Positions 50,515-63,276 of a stretch of DNA of 64,000 nt are shown in pieces; the stretch's first letter is position 1, and every line of letters starts with the position of its first letter. The stretch spans positions 957,742-1,021,741 of the forward strand of contig JAJVDF010000362.1 of NCBI GenBank assembly GCA_022410635.1, written 5' to 3'. This stretch comes from Tretioscincus oriximinensis (Eukaryota; Chordata; Lepidosauria; Squamata; Gymnophthalmidae). Below the pieces are notes generated by a model. That model ran no database searches and was not told the origin of the DNA. It worked only from the letters and a program-made list of their open reading frames with translations. The translations under genes and the position numbers were made by a program.

Positions 50515-51165
50515 GACAAGACAAAACTGAACAGGAGGAAGAAGGAAGAGAGGAAGAAGGAGAGGAAGAAGAGGAAGAAAAAGAAGACGACAAAGAAGAA
50601 TGAGAAGAAAAAGAAGGTAAGGTGGGGTCTTAGGAGGAGGGGGACTGAGAGTGGGAGAGGGAAAACAAGGTTGGGGATGGAGGAAGGAGAGGAGAAGGGG
50701 TGAGGAAGAGGAAGAAGACAGGTGAAGGAAGGGAGTGAAAAGAGAAGAAGAGTAGAAGAAAATAAAAAAGTAGAAAAAATAAAAGAATAGAAAGGGAGGG
50801 AGGGAAGAAGGGAGGGAGAGGAGATGGATGGAAAGGAAGAACAAAGGAAGGAATGGATGAAAGATAAAAGGGAAGAAAAATAAAGAAAATAAAGGAAAAT
50901 CAAAAGAATGAAACAGCAAGTGAAAGGGGGATGGGAGTGGCAAGAGCGGGATGAAGTGGGTGGAGGCATGAATAGGAACAAGAGGGAGNAGAGAAGAAGA
51001 AAACAAGAAGAGGAGAAGATAAGCAGAAGGGAATAAAAAAAGAAGAAGAAAATAACGAGAAGGTAAGAAGCAGAAGAAGAAACAGAAGCAGCAGCAAAAG
51101 AACAGAAGAACAAGAAGAAACAGAAGCAGAAGCAGGAGGAAAAGAAGGAGCAAGAAAAATAAGCC
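50515..51165. repeat. 650-bp polypurine tract (GAA/GGA/GAAA)
   Basis: Almost only A and G on the plus strand, with GAAGAAGAGG-type, GGGAGGGAGG-type and AAGAAGAAG-type words mixed. There is one N at 50989. Long open frames appear on the minus strand only because Ser, Phe, Leu and Pro codons replace stops in such sequence. Confidence 0.95.
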
Positions 51166-53809
51166 TCTTAGGGAGAACACTAGAGCCCACTTATCCCTAA
51201 GGCAGTGGGCTTAATTCCACTAGTCCTAGAATAATATGAAAACTCTGATGTGGTCTTTTGCCAAGCTGTTCTTGGTAGCTAAGACAGTCAGATTACCTAG
51301 CTAGGAAATAAGTAGTCTGGAACAAGCAAATAAAAATTATCCATGCATTTCCTGGCTCTGAACAATATCAATTCAAAAGAGTAGTTTGGTTGGAGCATAC
51401 GTAATTTTGAACAAGCTACAATAAACACTGTAAACTAAAAATTGTACTTGCAGTAGTCAAATCTACTGTAACTGCAACACATATAAAATGTTTTTGAAAC
51501 ATCTTTATTCTTGAGCAAAACCAATTAAGATTGCTTAAAATCTTAACTGTCTGCAATAATGCTGCACTTTCTTAANCAATCCTAACAGAATTGTAGCATA
51601 TTGTTTTTATGATGTGTTTTCCACAATTTAAGCTTTTTAAAAAAACCATTATGAGTTTTGAATTCACATTGTGCTCCTATATTGCTGATGTTATTTTGCT
51701 AAATGCCTCACAGCAGTGCTTTAGAAAGGTGACTTTATGTCTGAAATTATAAGTATTTCACAACACGCCCAAAGTTATCATGATATGTTACCAATCCAGT
51801 TTTTATTCCTGGTGATGACAGTTACTGAAATCTTAGGGACTTGATAAACCTCTAGTAAGAATTTGTAGATCCTTCCTGTGCTACCAAAAGAGTCTCTCTG
51901 GTTTCCTTCATCTACTTTGCTTGTTGTCTTCCACATATCCTTCTCTAAATATTACAGAACCCAGAAATTCATTATGTGAGTCATTGTCTATTTATGTTTC
52001 ATGCCTTAAAGTTGTGAGCTTGTTTGTTGATCACTTCTTCAAGAAAGCAGTCATAGTCACTTGGTCCCAGAGTGACTGACTGATCTTTCTTGCAATTCGC
52101 AATTTAGTAACTGCTAAACTCTTAACTTGAAAATGTCTATAATACTCAATGTCTAGCTTTCAGATTTTGAGATAATGTACAAAGATTAAGTCATGACAAG
52201 TTAATATTTAACCAAAGAGGAAAAATAGGCTGTCAAGGTACAAGAAGTAATACAAGACAGTTGAATAAGTCTTCAGGAACTATTTTAAAAGTCTCAATCA
52301 AGCCTGTAGCTAGTTCCAAAAGCCAATCTTAGCCCAGATAATAGACAAAGAGAGCAAAAAAAGTGAACTGATTAAAAACATACCCCCCACCAACACAGGC
52401 AACATGAATCTTGTATATTAAACAAAGATTGGAAATGATGGAATATAAAATCAGAATAAGAAAATAAAGGCAAGCATTGTGTTCAAGAGAAAAGAACTAT
52501 GTAATCTACAAAGTAAAAAAAACCCATTCATTGGACACACAAATATTAAGAGAGTGGAGAAAGAGGAGAAATGTAAAGAAACGTGCCTCAAATAATTTGA
52601 ATTAGCATTCTGTCCTCAGTAGCCCTATTTTCCTTTGCAATGTTTTAAAACCAGAGTCCAAAACCAGGAAGGTTTTTTACCTGTCCCATGTAGCTGCTAC
52701 AAAAATCATACATCTTCAGTTTTGTGGGACATAAAATCAGATTGTATGGGCAGTTCAAAGTGGATGACAACCCTAACTAATAGGTAGTACTGCTGAAAGG
52801 AACTATGGAATTGATTTACAGCAGATATTCTGAAAATATCAAGGACATGGAATACAATCCATTTATTGTCTTAATTTTTGTCTTTATAAAAACAAACTTC
52901 TACTTTATTGGTTCTTTCCTACCATTCCCTTTGTTTTAACAGTGATACATAAGCAGTACTTTTACAGTCTTAAATTCATATGAGACTGGTAGATATGTGC
53001 AATATTTTAACAATAATTTACCAAATACAGAATATATGTAGAAACAACTGTACTACTCCCAATTTATATCTACAAATGAAGTGAGACCCTTCATTATAGT
53101 CAATCTATTCATGACATTTGAAAGCAGACAATATTTCAAGAAAAGTATTTGAAGCAGTCCTGAGAATGCAGGCTCTCTTCTGATGTCCAAGTAAAAAATG
53201 GGATTTCCTGACTCACAGTCCTCATGAATGCCAAGAGTTTGCACATTTTTACCTTCAGGGATATCCAACTTGTAGTTAAATTATGCCAAGTTCTTCTTGT
53301 CAATACTGTCTGATTATAATTATCAGTACTATACCTGAACAATTTAAATGCTTTCAAAATATTGATAGAAATTTCATGATAAAGCTTAAGTGGAAAGTGG
53401 ATTTATTGGATACTGATGCCAATATCTGAACATATCACTGCCATAAATATATCGTAAATTCACATGGCTGTTTTCTAACAATACATGGTTGATGTAAAAT
53501 GGCCTCTTTTGAAACATCTGCTTTTAATAACCTTCCTTAATATAATACTGTGATTAGAAACAAAAAACATCTCCAATATGATTAGAAACACATTTCAAAC
53601 AAGATTTATCTACAGTATTTCAACACAAATTTGGTGACTCATAAAATTAGAAACAATACACCCTAAAGATTTAAAAAGTGTTCTGCAGACCACACCCAAT
53701 GCNCAAAGATAGACCCACAAAATGGCAATGCTCAACAGTGACACCATCTGCTTCAAATATACTCAAACAACACATTTATCAGAGCAAGAGTAAGGGATAA
53801 TTCTTGAAG

Positions 53810-53930
53810 ATGCATCTCTTTAACTTGGCCTTTGGCTGAAAAAGCTGCTCTTCCTTCCTTTTCCTACCCTGCCATGAGACCTTTGGATATAGTGCAGTAT
53901 AGAAATGCAAATATATAAATGAAGCCTTCT
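53810..53930 (+). mobile_element. L2-type LINE 3' tail
   Basis: Begins GATGCATCTCTTTAACTTGG (LxHLFNLAF word), then CTGCCATGAGACCTTTGGAT and AGTATAGAAATGCAAATATA. Short and degraded. Confidence 0.55.
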
Positions 53931-54945
53931 GGTTATGGATGCCACATAATTACAAAAGACTGAAACATCACTTCTCAAAAGATGTCTCTGGAGGAAATAT
54001 TTTTGTTCTCGTTGTTTTGAGTTTGTGGGTAATTTCTGCATTGGATGTTTACGTTTTGACAATGGTTTAACCACAAAAAGAATTGAAATTAATATTAATA
54101 CTACTTCCAAAAGGTTTCCAACAGCAGTACAAAAACGGTCAAACAAGAAGAACAGAGCTTNAATTAACAAGCACATAATCATTTATTGCCTTCTGAATAT
54201 CCCAGTATAAAATTTGGTATCAATATAATCCAGAAAATGTTTTTAAGATATACTGTTTAACTACTTTAATAAACCCATTTTATAAACCTACTTTGCTAGT
54301 AAATAAATAAACATAATACCAAGTGCTTCTAAACTGGCTTTCTCTTTTCAGTCCCAAAATTAACANTTTTTTATAATTTTAATATTGAATTCAGAAAGCT
54401 ATAATGTTAAAAAGCATTGTAAACTGTCTGAAATATTAACAGGCTTAAGAGCCAACAAACTGATTTATCTATTAGGGAATCAACAAGAAGCTAAACCCTG
54501 CATGATCCAAGAAGTTGAAACCTGCAAAGCAAATTATTAGTATCATATTAGTAACATGGAGCTTTATTCAATAAAACACTGGAAAATCTTGCCTGCTAGT
54601 GCACAATAAGTACAAAGTAAATACAAATAATTTCAACCAAACGTATAGATTGCATTCACTAAAGATTGCTTAAAACAAGGATAATATCAGTCTAACTATA
54701 CCGAAAAATAGCAAATATATATTCATGTTTTTGTATATCGAACTGCAATTCCACAAATCTCAAATTTGTACAGATGCAATATATAATATGGATAAATCCC
54801 AAATAAGTGCTGCAGAATCATGAATATAATGTTTTCATATCAATAATTCAGATGCATTTCAAACCTGACACTGTAATCGTCTCCATGGTTTTTATCTACA
54901 ATATAGCAGCATAACAGTAGTATATATAGATAGTTCCAAATAGAC

Positions 54946-54961
54946 ATATATATATATATAT
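54946..54961. repeat. (TA)n run
   Basis: About eight TA units after GTTCCAAATAGACA. Confidence 0.8.
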
Positions 54962-57900
54962 TTGGCTTCAAAATACAGTCTTCAAAAGATTCCATATCAG
55001 ATAGGTAGTTTCTAAAATCTTTCACATACACCACTGTTGCTCTGCTACAATGTAGATAAATGCCCGTGTAGATTATTCTCTTCTATGCATAATTTTTAAC
55101 AGACGTTTATATCTATATACATGTGACTTGTATTGTTTGTATCTATTCTATATTTTGCTTTATCTCAGTAACTGAAGTTTTTGTTTTATGGCCTAGATAC
55201 CACATATGAAGCCAACATATGCTGATTTCAACCTTTCAATGCAGCAGCAAGGAAGGTTACTATTACATACAGTGAACTGCATACTAGAATCCAGGAATGT
55301 GGATTGGACACTGGCATTAACAGCAACGGAGCTTGCATTCAGATCAAAATCTTATTTTCAGGAAATATAAAAGCATGGTATGGGAGTACAGATCCTGAAA
55401 TACCTTCTCTTGCTGTTAAATCTACACTAATATTAGGTAGGAAGGATCAGTCTGCTAATGTACACTTGACAANAGGTTTGCACCTTGGAAAAGGATAAGT
55501 TACAAGAATGACATTAGATGGTGCTCTAATCTGTAGGATTAATTCAGTGTTTACATTTTTTTGAAAGCCTGAATGTTGCCCNAAATCTCTAATTTTCTAT
55601 TAAAACAGTTCAGCTGCTCCAAAAGTGAGTAATAATAGGTGATTTTCTGAGTCAGCCACTATAACCATTCCATTGGTTGCACAAGCTGTATCTCTGGCTA
55701 GTACTACTTTCTTCCTGCAACAAAAGCTGAACTTTAGCCAACCTCCGTAAGAAGCTGAACTTTGGATGCTTGCTGTATGAATGGATTCCTGCCTCACCAA
55801 GGGGGTGTTGTTTTTTGCAGAAATCATTATTAGACAAAGTCATACAGTGACTGTTTGGGCAACCCAAATCCACCTTTGTATTTTTGAAGCCCATCATAGT
55901 TGAAATCAAAACTTTAGAACAAATATAATCCCTGTCCTTTTGTAAGCCTGTTTATCTCTTCTGACTTCATTCAGAAAGAAAGCTTAGAGCCCAAGAGTTC
56001 CATTCATTAGGAGTCCAATTAGATATGTCCAACTAATTTAAGTTCAAACCCATATGAATAGAATAGAATGCTTATTTAAAAAGAATAAATTAAACTAAGC
56101 AAATGAATTAATCTAACACCTTGTCTGGTTGAACTGAACATGATGACTGCATGAAGGGAAAAAGNTTTGAACAAAAGTTTAAGTTTGAAATGAATGGTGC
56201 CTTTTAAGTTAATGTGTACCTCTGATTAAAAAACTAGAATGCATATCAGAAATATCAAGATAACTTAAAGTAAAAACAGAAGCAGCGCTGATACATTTTA
56301 ATAGGAAGGAAGATCTGCTACACAAATGCCAACACAGAATCATGAAAAATAATTCTTCTGAAGTCCAAATAGCTGGCTGACTCATATGAGTCCTGCCTTC
56401 AGATTCCAGGCATAAAGTTATTATAGATTTATGACTTGCTGGCTGGACAGCAGTGCAAAGACTGTAGGGCAAGAACAGGAAGTTATCTCCACCTGGCACT
56501 TCTCTGCAATATCCTGTCATATACAGTCAGGTATTTCACTGCCTTGTATCATCAGGACATTTGCAACATATATGCCAAATAGCACACAAATAAACGCAGC
56601 ACAGAAAACATTCTGTGGCAGGTGATCAATTTCAAGTTCAGTGCTGAGAAAGATATTCTTCTTTTATTTCCCTTTCTATAAAATGTGGGGATTCTTTTGA
56701 TCATGCCTATAATTATACCTTGCTATTTGTGAGTGGAACTAGGTTTTGAACATGTGTATGCATACATCTTAACACAGAACCTGAATGCACTGTTAACATA
56801 TTAATGAAAATGGGGTAATCAATCATAAGTCATTTCAATATTAACAAATTTCTATCAGACATCTGACTTCNTCTTTTTATATTTACTCATTTGCCCCAAG
56901 ACTGGAACAAAATATTTTTAGAGTTTAGGTACCTAGGAAAAGACACAGAACCTACAAAACTGAGTAAGTGATTTGAATGGAAAATCTGGATTCTAGGTCA
57001 TAGTCCTACTATGCATATTGTAATTTATTTTTCAGTAACAATGTTTAGCACAGTAGCCAATATCTTATTTATACTAACAGCAATCCAAGAACAGTTACTA
57101 TAAGGTATGCAAACATTTGTACTTNCATTTTGAAAAACGTGACCAATGATACATATTCAATAGAACACCTTAAACATTTTAAAAGCTGAGCCCTATCATC
57201 CAACTCTCAAAATAATAACTCCGATACGCCTGCATCGAATGCATAGTATCACGACTAACTTATTATTTAACATATCTCAATAGCAGACACACCCTTTATA
57301 AAAATATAACATAGTTTTTCATATGTTTTGAGGTTTTNACACAAAATTCCTCTACATATAAAAAGATTTCTTCAGATTGTTTTCATTTCAAGTAATTATG
57401 AAATGAAACAAGTGCTCTAAACTAGTGAGATACTTCAGTTGCTAATTTCACTTATTCTTTCCACCTACTTTTCCTTGTGCAAAACAAGTTCTGTTCATTC
57501 CTGTGCACTGTGTAAAGCAATATCAATCAAGTACAATAGAAAGAAAAATATTTTCAGACTAACACACCCAACCTGTCTGTTTAGAAAGGAGATGCACATC
57601 TTATCAGCAGAACCAGGAAATAATATACATTACCTTTCTTCTTTAGCATAACAAAATTAAATTAAATTAAATAATAATGTATATTTAGTTGAATTTTTTT
57701 CCTGCCTCATACTCAAAAGCCTCAGGGTGGATAATGACAATAAAAACAGAGTACAAAAACAGACATAATAAAAATAACAAAGTGAAATAACAAAAAAATT
57801 GTATTTTTTTAAAACTAATTGGGGTGATGAAGGGTTCATTTATTTCCAAGTCTGAGGTTAGACGGAGAACAGGAAACCGCTCACTTATTCTCAATTCCCA

Positions 57901-58047
57901 AAAAGTGCCATTTAAAGACAATTTGCCTCTCTCTTCAACTTGCAGATAGAATCTAGATACAGACTAATTAACAGAGACTGATTCTTGACTTTTGTACATT
58001 TATCTAACTTTTTCTTAGCCACCCAGAACAGTGGTTATCACTGAACC

Positions 58048-58173
58048 TGAAGCATCTGAAGAAGTAGACGTTTCTACAACAGCTTATGCCACCCACTTTT
58101 CTCAAGTTTGTCTCAAAGTGTTACTANCTCCTTTGCTGGACTTTCTACTATACTAACACAGCTATTTCTCTGA
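58048..58173 (+). repeat. GACGTGTCTA repeat family, copy 2
   Basis: Starts GAAGCATCTGAAGAAGTAGA, then CGTTTCTACAACAGC, CCACCCACTTTTCTCAAG, CTCCTTTGCTGGACTTTC and ACTAACACAGCTATTTCTCT. This is the longest of the three forms on its 5' side. It ends about 170 bp before the gag fragment at 58341; whether it belongs to the same insertion is unknown. Confidence 0.8.
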
Positions 58174-58340
58174 AATGCTTTAGCTCATTATTTACTCCCG
58201 AAATTTCAGCTTAACTCCTAAAGTTAATCTGGATCTATCTTTCGTTAATAAAGTTTCTTTCTAAGTTCTGAGTCTCTTTGATTCTGTCAATGGGAAAATC
58301 ACAGCCTCTAACGAAAGAACTAAAGCCACAGTTTTGAAAT

Positions 58341-59275
58341 ATGGATCAAGCAATAGGGGGCTACGATGACCAGCTGCTGGAAGATGGACCGGACAGACCT
58401 AAAGGATTGGAAACTAGTTCCCCAACTATTCCCCTCCCCGATATTCCTGTTCGACCAAGACGACTGGAGGAAGACAAAGAAGATTTCTCCCAAGTCATGC
58501 AGCAGTTTGGTTCCCAAGGAAACCCACGACCATTCCTAACCGGGACTCAAGCATCGCTTAACTTTGAGGCGTCGGTTTCCAGGCATATTCCTTTCAGCAC
58601 AACATTGTTCATGGAAGGCTATGTGGAACACGCTCATGATTCCTTACTTGCCAGAGGAGAACAGGTACCTTCTAACTCCCCCTGGATTTCTTTGGCTCTA
58701 AGTTACCCAACGTTCCATTGTGGGCACAGTTTCCTTCCCTGCCATGCACATTGCCCACTACTGACTACTGATCATCTAGTGGTTCCTGCCGGTCNAGCTA
58801 GACCCAAACCCAAGAGGTATGTTCGTACTTCTCCCATCACNTCTCCAGCTGCATCTCTCATTCATGCTCCCGCACTGGTTGTCCCAGCTCAAGTACCTTC
58901 TTCTCTACCACACCGACAACTGCCAGTTCTCCCCCCCCCACAGGAACCCCCCTCAACTACCCAGACCAGCTGCTCCACCGTCTCCATCTCCTCATCCTCT
59001 GGTTCTGCTCCAGCTGCCATCTCCAGCTGCACGCTTTCTGCCGGCAGCAGTTGATCCACCCATTTTCTACGGCAACCTGCGGGGACTGCATGAGTTCATC
59101 CTCAAGCTCTCCTTGTACATGTGTGCATGCCATGCTCAGTTTCCAGATGAAGAAATGAAAATAGGATTTGCCATTGGCAAATTGGCTGGCCCAGTCATTT
59201 TGTGAGCCATCTCCTACTTTCTCACTCCCTGCTACAACCCAACACTTCGGGNATTCCTTCAATGATGCAGTTAAG
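58341..59275 (+). pseudogene. Ty3/gypsy (Sushi-type) gag fragment, frameshifted
   Basis: An open frame begins at 58341 (MDQAIGGYDDQLLEDG) and runs 237 codons through a Ser/Pro/Ala-rich linker to 59054. Another frame then takes over from about 59045: PPIFYGNLRGLHEFILKLSL, followed by QFPDEEMKIGFAIGKLAGPV. The second part has the layout of Ty3/gypsy capsids of the Sushi class (FxGxPxxLxxFLxxxxLY, FPDxxxKVxFxxxxLxGxA), the same fold as the domesticated RTL/PEG10 genes. A stop replaces the expected Trp after LAGPVIL, and no protease or polymerase follows. Nothing suggests a functional protein. It is an old inserted copy, sense opposite to CBLB. Confidence 0.7.
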
Positions 59276-59289
59276 TGAAAAATTATTTA

Positions 59290-59620
59290 TACTAACAATT
59301 CTAACTTTCCTGGCAACAGTTTTTCTTGCCTCTTGATTATTTCAGTAGCTTTTTTCCAATTCCACGAAATCCTTTGAAGTATGTGACTAAAATTGAAACA
59401 AGATTCCAAATTTGGCCTCTTCATAAATTAATAAAATGGTGCTTGTAGATTTACTTGTAATTCCCCCTCCCAATTGTTCTTAATGTTTAATTTGNTTTTT
59501 CGCTTGGATGACTCCTTTATTGAACTATTCGCTAGAATCCTAAGGTTCTGTTTTTGATCTTTGGGAATTTTAAAATTCACATACCAGTAAAATGCCAGGG
59601 ATATGCCATTTTGGTTCTGC
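59290..59620 (-). mobile_element. Degraded CR1 fragment
   Basis: Words such as CAAGATTCCAAATTTGGCCT and CATAAATTAATAAAATGGTG match the RT region seen at 17650-17780 (CAGTATTCCAAATGGGG..., TTTATAAAGAGGC). Strongly decayed. Confidence 0.55.
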
Positions 59621-59884
59621 TATCTAAGACATTATGAAAACACTCCATTTCTTTAACAGCTAGACCAACCAGTTCTTGTTTACCGATCTATGTTTCTCTA
59701 TTTTAAAAAAAGAACATTTGCTAGCCAACAAACCCCGAGTATAATTTCAGACATCTTACATATCAAATACTTTCTGATAAGGTAATGCCAGCAAAGAAAT
59801 AAAGTAACTGTTATATAACTACAATTTCCAAGTTCAGTTGTAACTGTCATAACTGAACTAAGTGGTATTTCAAAACAATCTTAC

Positions 59885-60135
59885 CTGTCCTGTGATTGTT
59901 CTTCATACATTCTATCTTTTCCTTCTTTAAAAAGTCTTATAGCTCGTTTTGATTTTTTCATGAGACTGTCAATAAAAATTTTAAAATACTCATTTTCACT
60001 GAGTTGTATAAGTTTCTGGTTGTCATCGTACTTGCTCAATATAACTCGCAAATGTTGATAGGTATCAGGTAAAATGTCAAGTATGTAAGGTGGGCTGTTT
60101 TTCAATTGGAGTTTGGAATTCTGACAAAGTCTCAC
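59885..60135 (-). CDS. CBLB: CBLB coding exon 3: four-helix bundle of the TKB domain
   Basis: First CBLB exon met when reading the gene 5' to 3' in this window. Translated on the minus strand it begins VRLCQ and ends SQD plus two bases of the next codon (83 codons plus 2 nt). It matches about residues 57 to 140 of Cbl-b almost without change, including the stretches [18 protein letters not shown] and [15 protein letters not shown]. This is the four-helix (4H) part of the tyrosine-kinase-binding domain, which packs against the EF-hand and SH2 folds. Acceptor TTCCAG/GTGAGA and donor CAG/GTAAGA are both canonical. The exon with the start codon is not in the window, so it lies above 64000. Family identity is certain; exon numbering follows the human gene from memory. 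Confidence 0.97.
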
Positions 60136-60549
60136 CTGGAATAGAAAGAAAGTTAAAGTCAAAACATTTTAATTGTCTATGTAAAAGTAAATCAAAGACA
60201 CAACTTTCTTCAGAAACTATATTTTCTCAAAAACAACAAGTTCTGCTGCCAGAGTGACTACTTGGTTATACAATTTCTACCAAAATATGTGGCATAGAAG
60301 ATCAATAGCTTAGTTCAGAATTACTGAAAAAATATTATTTCCATCTTCAGTTTTTTGCAATTTTTCATGAGTTATAGTTTGCCACTGAAACTTTAATAAT
60401 TAAAATATTAGCAACTGTTGATGACTTTACACATGCAATTAAAACTTTTTTCATTTCCAACAAGGAGAATTGTCAGATACTTTCTGTAACCATTGTTAGC
60501 TGACAAAATGGGAATCCTAACAAACAAATCATATTTTGATTCCACAAGT

Positions 60550-60615
60550 ATTAATTAATTAATTAATTAATTAATTATACTTATACCCCGCCCTAAACCC
60601 GAAGGTCTCATGATG
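60550..60615 (-). mobile_element. (TTAA)n run with SINE A tail
   Basis: (TTAA)n at 60550-60576 followed by ATACTTATACCCCGCCCTAA and CCGAAGGTCTCA, which is the 3' end of SINE A in minus orientation with nothing of the body left. Confidence 0.7.
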
Positions 60616-62086
60616 ATGTTAGGATAAATGTTTCTGAGTTAATTTTAACTGCCTCATGTTTTAACTTTCCTCATGTTTAAGTTTTCACACTGATTGAACT
60701 TTAGCTCATACCCTAATTTGAGAGGGTAGTTCCATAGGAGATTTCAGTCACAATTATTCACACAACTCAAAAGGGGTTACTTTGTAAATGCAAGTTTCTC
60801 CCTCATCAGAGTACCACAATATCACCATATTAAAAATTATAAATTAACTATATTAAAAATGAGTGAGAAAATAAAAGAAAGTTTCACCAAAGTCTGACTC
60901 AGTACAGAAACTATTTTCCCATTTTGGCCAGTACAACAGTACAAATGTAAAGTNCACAAGGAACTCATTTCTTTGCAAAATCAAACCCTATCAATCTATA
61001 TATTTGACACTGTAGAGCTCACATCCCACTACTATAATGTACTTGAAATATAGAGTAAGAAACTTTTTGTGAAGTTTAAAGATTGTTCATTAAATTCTAA
61101 AATAGGTATAGTTATTTTTCCCTCACTACTAGTACAGCTCTAAAGCTGGAACTAAAAAAATAATCAGCCATTGTGGTAAAACAATTGCCAATTTACTGCC
61201 AGTTTAAAAATGAAGGCATCAGTGGGATAGTATAAAACAAGCAATAAAGTATCCTATCACTAACATTCCTCGTTTTTTTTTAAGTGGGTCAAAAGTAGAA
61301 AGTGGACAAATAGGGTCAAACATCTTATTCTCTTCATTTCAAATTGAGAATACATAAAAATGTATAAGCAAACAGAACCAAAGCACAGTACTAGCAAAGC
61401 ATCCCCGTAAGTGTACATTTAATAGAAAAGATACTTTTATATCAATATTATTTTCTCTCATATTGGTTCCTATTGCAGTAGGATAAGCAAATGTGGCCAT
61501 ACAATAGAATATTACGCTTTGAAAAGTATATAAGTTCAGTGAAAGTTAAGTATCACCTAGTAATTTATGGCAGTTGATCCGACTGGCTCAATGTAACTAT
61601 TTATCAGGTCAATGAGAAAATGGCAGTATCTTTTCAGTTTTCACATAATGAAAGCAAGCATCCGTAGAACAGGAAACCAAAACATATCCACACCCATTAA
61701 GTTGCTTTGTTTATCAAATGTAATGGTTTTTAGACACTGTGAAATGGCTCAGAAAACTCTTCTTATCATGCCTTAGAAAGTGCAACTATTGCCTCAAAAA
61801 TGTGCTAATATTTAGAATGAATGGGCACCTGGGAATCCAAACACAAGTTAACAGGTTTTCAATACTTCTGTTTTTAAAATCTGACATACTGTATTTCATT
61901 TCAGAGACGTATGTTCCATCCTTTACATTTCAGGTCTGCATTCAACAATCATATAAACAATTCAATGAAGCCTTATCACACACTTAAATGCATCCCATTC
62001 ATATATGATCCCTAGATTTTCATTCTTTCTACAAAGAGATATTAGCATCTTAAATTTACATTAAAAATCCAGATAAACTTTACATA

Positions 62087-62101
62087 TNNNNANNTNNAAA
62101 N
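62087..62101. other. Cluster of ambiguous bases
   Basis: Ten or so N within 15 positions. It is the only clustered ambiguity in the window; the other N are single. Confidence 0.95.
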
Positions 62102-62255
62102 TTTATGTAATATGGTATTCCAACTAATGGCGAGTCGCAGTTTTTTTATTCAATTTTGATCTTTTTAAAGAAATTATATGTTCATGTTTTTAAATGTTAT
62201 TCCTTATATCTTCCACTAACTCCAGGATATTTAAGGAAACAACAACAATCAATTT

Positions 62256-62451
62256 CAGAGAAATAGCCGTGTTAGTCTAGTAGAAAGTCCAGCAAAGGAG
62301 CTAGCAGCACTTTGAGACTAATTTGAGAAAAGTGGGTGGCATAAGCTTTCGTAGACACGTCTAATTCTTCAGAAGAAGTAGACGTGTCTACGAAAGCTTA
62401 TGCCAGCCACTTTTCTCAAGTTAGTCTCAAAGTGCTGCTAGCTCCTTTGCT
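62256..62451. repeat. GACGTGTCTA repeat family, fold-back copy 3
   Basis: The left part (62256-62363) is in minus orientation and the right (62379-62451) in plus. The 73-bp arms 62291-62363 and 62379-62451 match at 71 positions, with a 15-base centre, ATTCTTCAGAAGAAG. The left arm alone continues outward to AGAGAAATAGCCGTGTTAGT. Confidence 0.92.
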
Positions 62452-62965
62452 GAACATAAATCAATTCTGCTGAAATGAACAACTGAATGATANAGTGAAC
62501 ACTTGTCAAGAAAGAAAAGTTAACAAATTTATGACATATTTCTGAGCAACTGCCAAAGGTGACACAAGATGATAATTTGCAGCCTAATAAACTGTTATTC
62601 CTACCCTTAAAGGGAGGAAAAAAAACCTTATTAGGCAACAAAAATGCTATAAAATAAATAAAAATTCACATTTCCCAGAACTCTTTATCAGGCCTACTGG
62701 TACAATCTGCAAACAAGCTGGAGGAGGATAGCAAAGAAAACAGTTTTGCTTTGTTTCACTGGAATTCAAGTGATCCAATCTGCAGTTAGACATGCCACTT
62801 GAACTNAAATATGGAAAGCAGCAAATATTCCACGTTCAGTGCAATTGTCAAGACCTTCCCACATATTTCAAGCTGTAGCATAGCTTCCTAAAATAAAGGA
62901 AATTTCACCAAATGTTTCTTTGTTTTGCTTAACTAAAACACTTGAGCTCTTATCACAGGAGACGG

Positions 62966-62996
62966 CAGTAATAACAACAACAATAACAACAACGGG
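62966..62996. repeat. (AAC/AAT)n microsatellite
   Basis: AGTAATAACAACAACAATAA continued by CAACAACGGG. Confidence 0.8.
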
Positions 62997-63227
62997 CAGC
63001 TGTTATATCAACACATGACAACTGGTACAAGTAATGTTGGCCAAATATGACAAGGTCACCCAGCAAAAGAAAGTAATATTCCACTACAGAATAAATTCTC
63101 ATGTTCAAATGTCATAAGATCTGCTTTAGGTTTCTGCAATGTTATCACCATATTCAAACTAAAAGAAAAAAGAAAAGAAAAATTATCTTCCAAAGGCATA
63201 AAATCTTACTCACGTTTTTTGTTCTTT

Positions 63228-63276
63228 AAGCTTATTGTCTTACTTGTTTCATGTCTTATTGTCTTACTTGTTTCAA
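63228..63276. repeat. 24-bp tandem duplication
   Basis: ATTGTCTTACTTGTTTCATG and TCTT are followed at once by ATTGTCTTACTTGTTTCAAC. Confidence 0.8.

Larger units (their letters stand above)
38559..59884 (-). other. CBLB: CBLB intron 3
   Basis: The largest intron here, 21.3 kb. Named contents: hAT element, CTG repeat, LINE pieces, palindromic MITE, purine tract, repeat family copy 2 and a gag fragment. I recognise nothing in 38600-42380, 43300-44990, 45700-47960, 48050-50100, 51200-53800 or 54970-58040, apart from simple runs. Confidence 0.85.

Noticed and set aside
50290..51190. Long minus-strand open frames (up to 296 codons) of Ser, Phe, Leu and Pro.
   Set aside because: They come from the polypurine tract, where stop codons are rare. 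Low-complexity composition and no known domain.
63050..63066. AAGGTCACCCAGC word identical to the SINE core.
   Set aside because: Too short and with no flanking similarity to call a SINE fragment.
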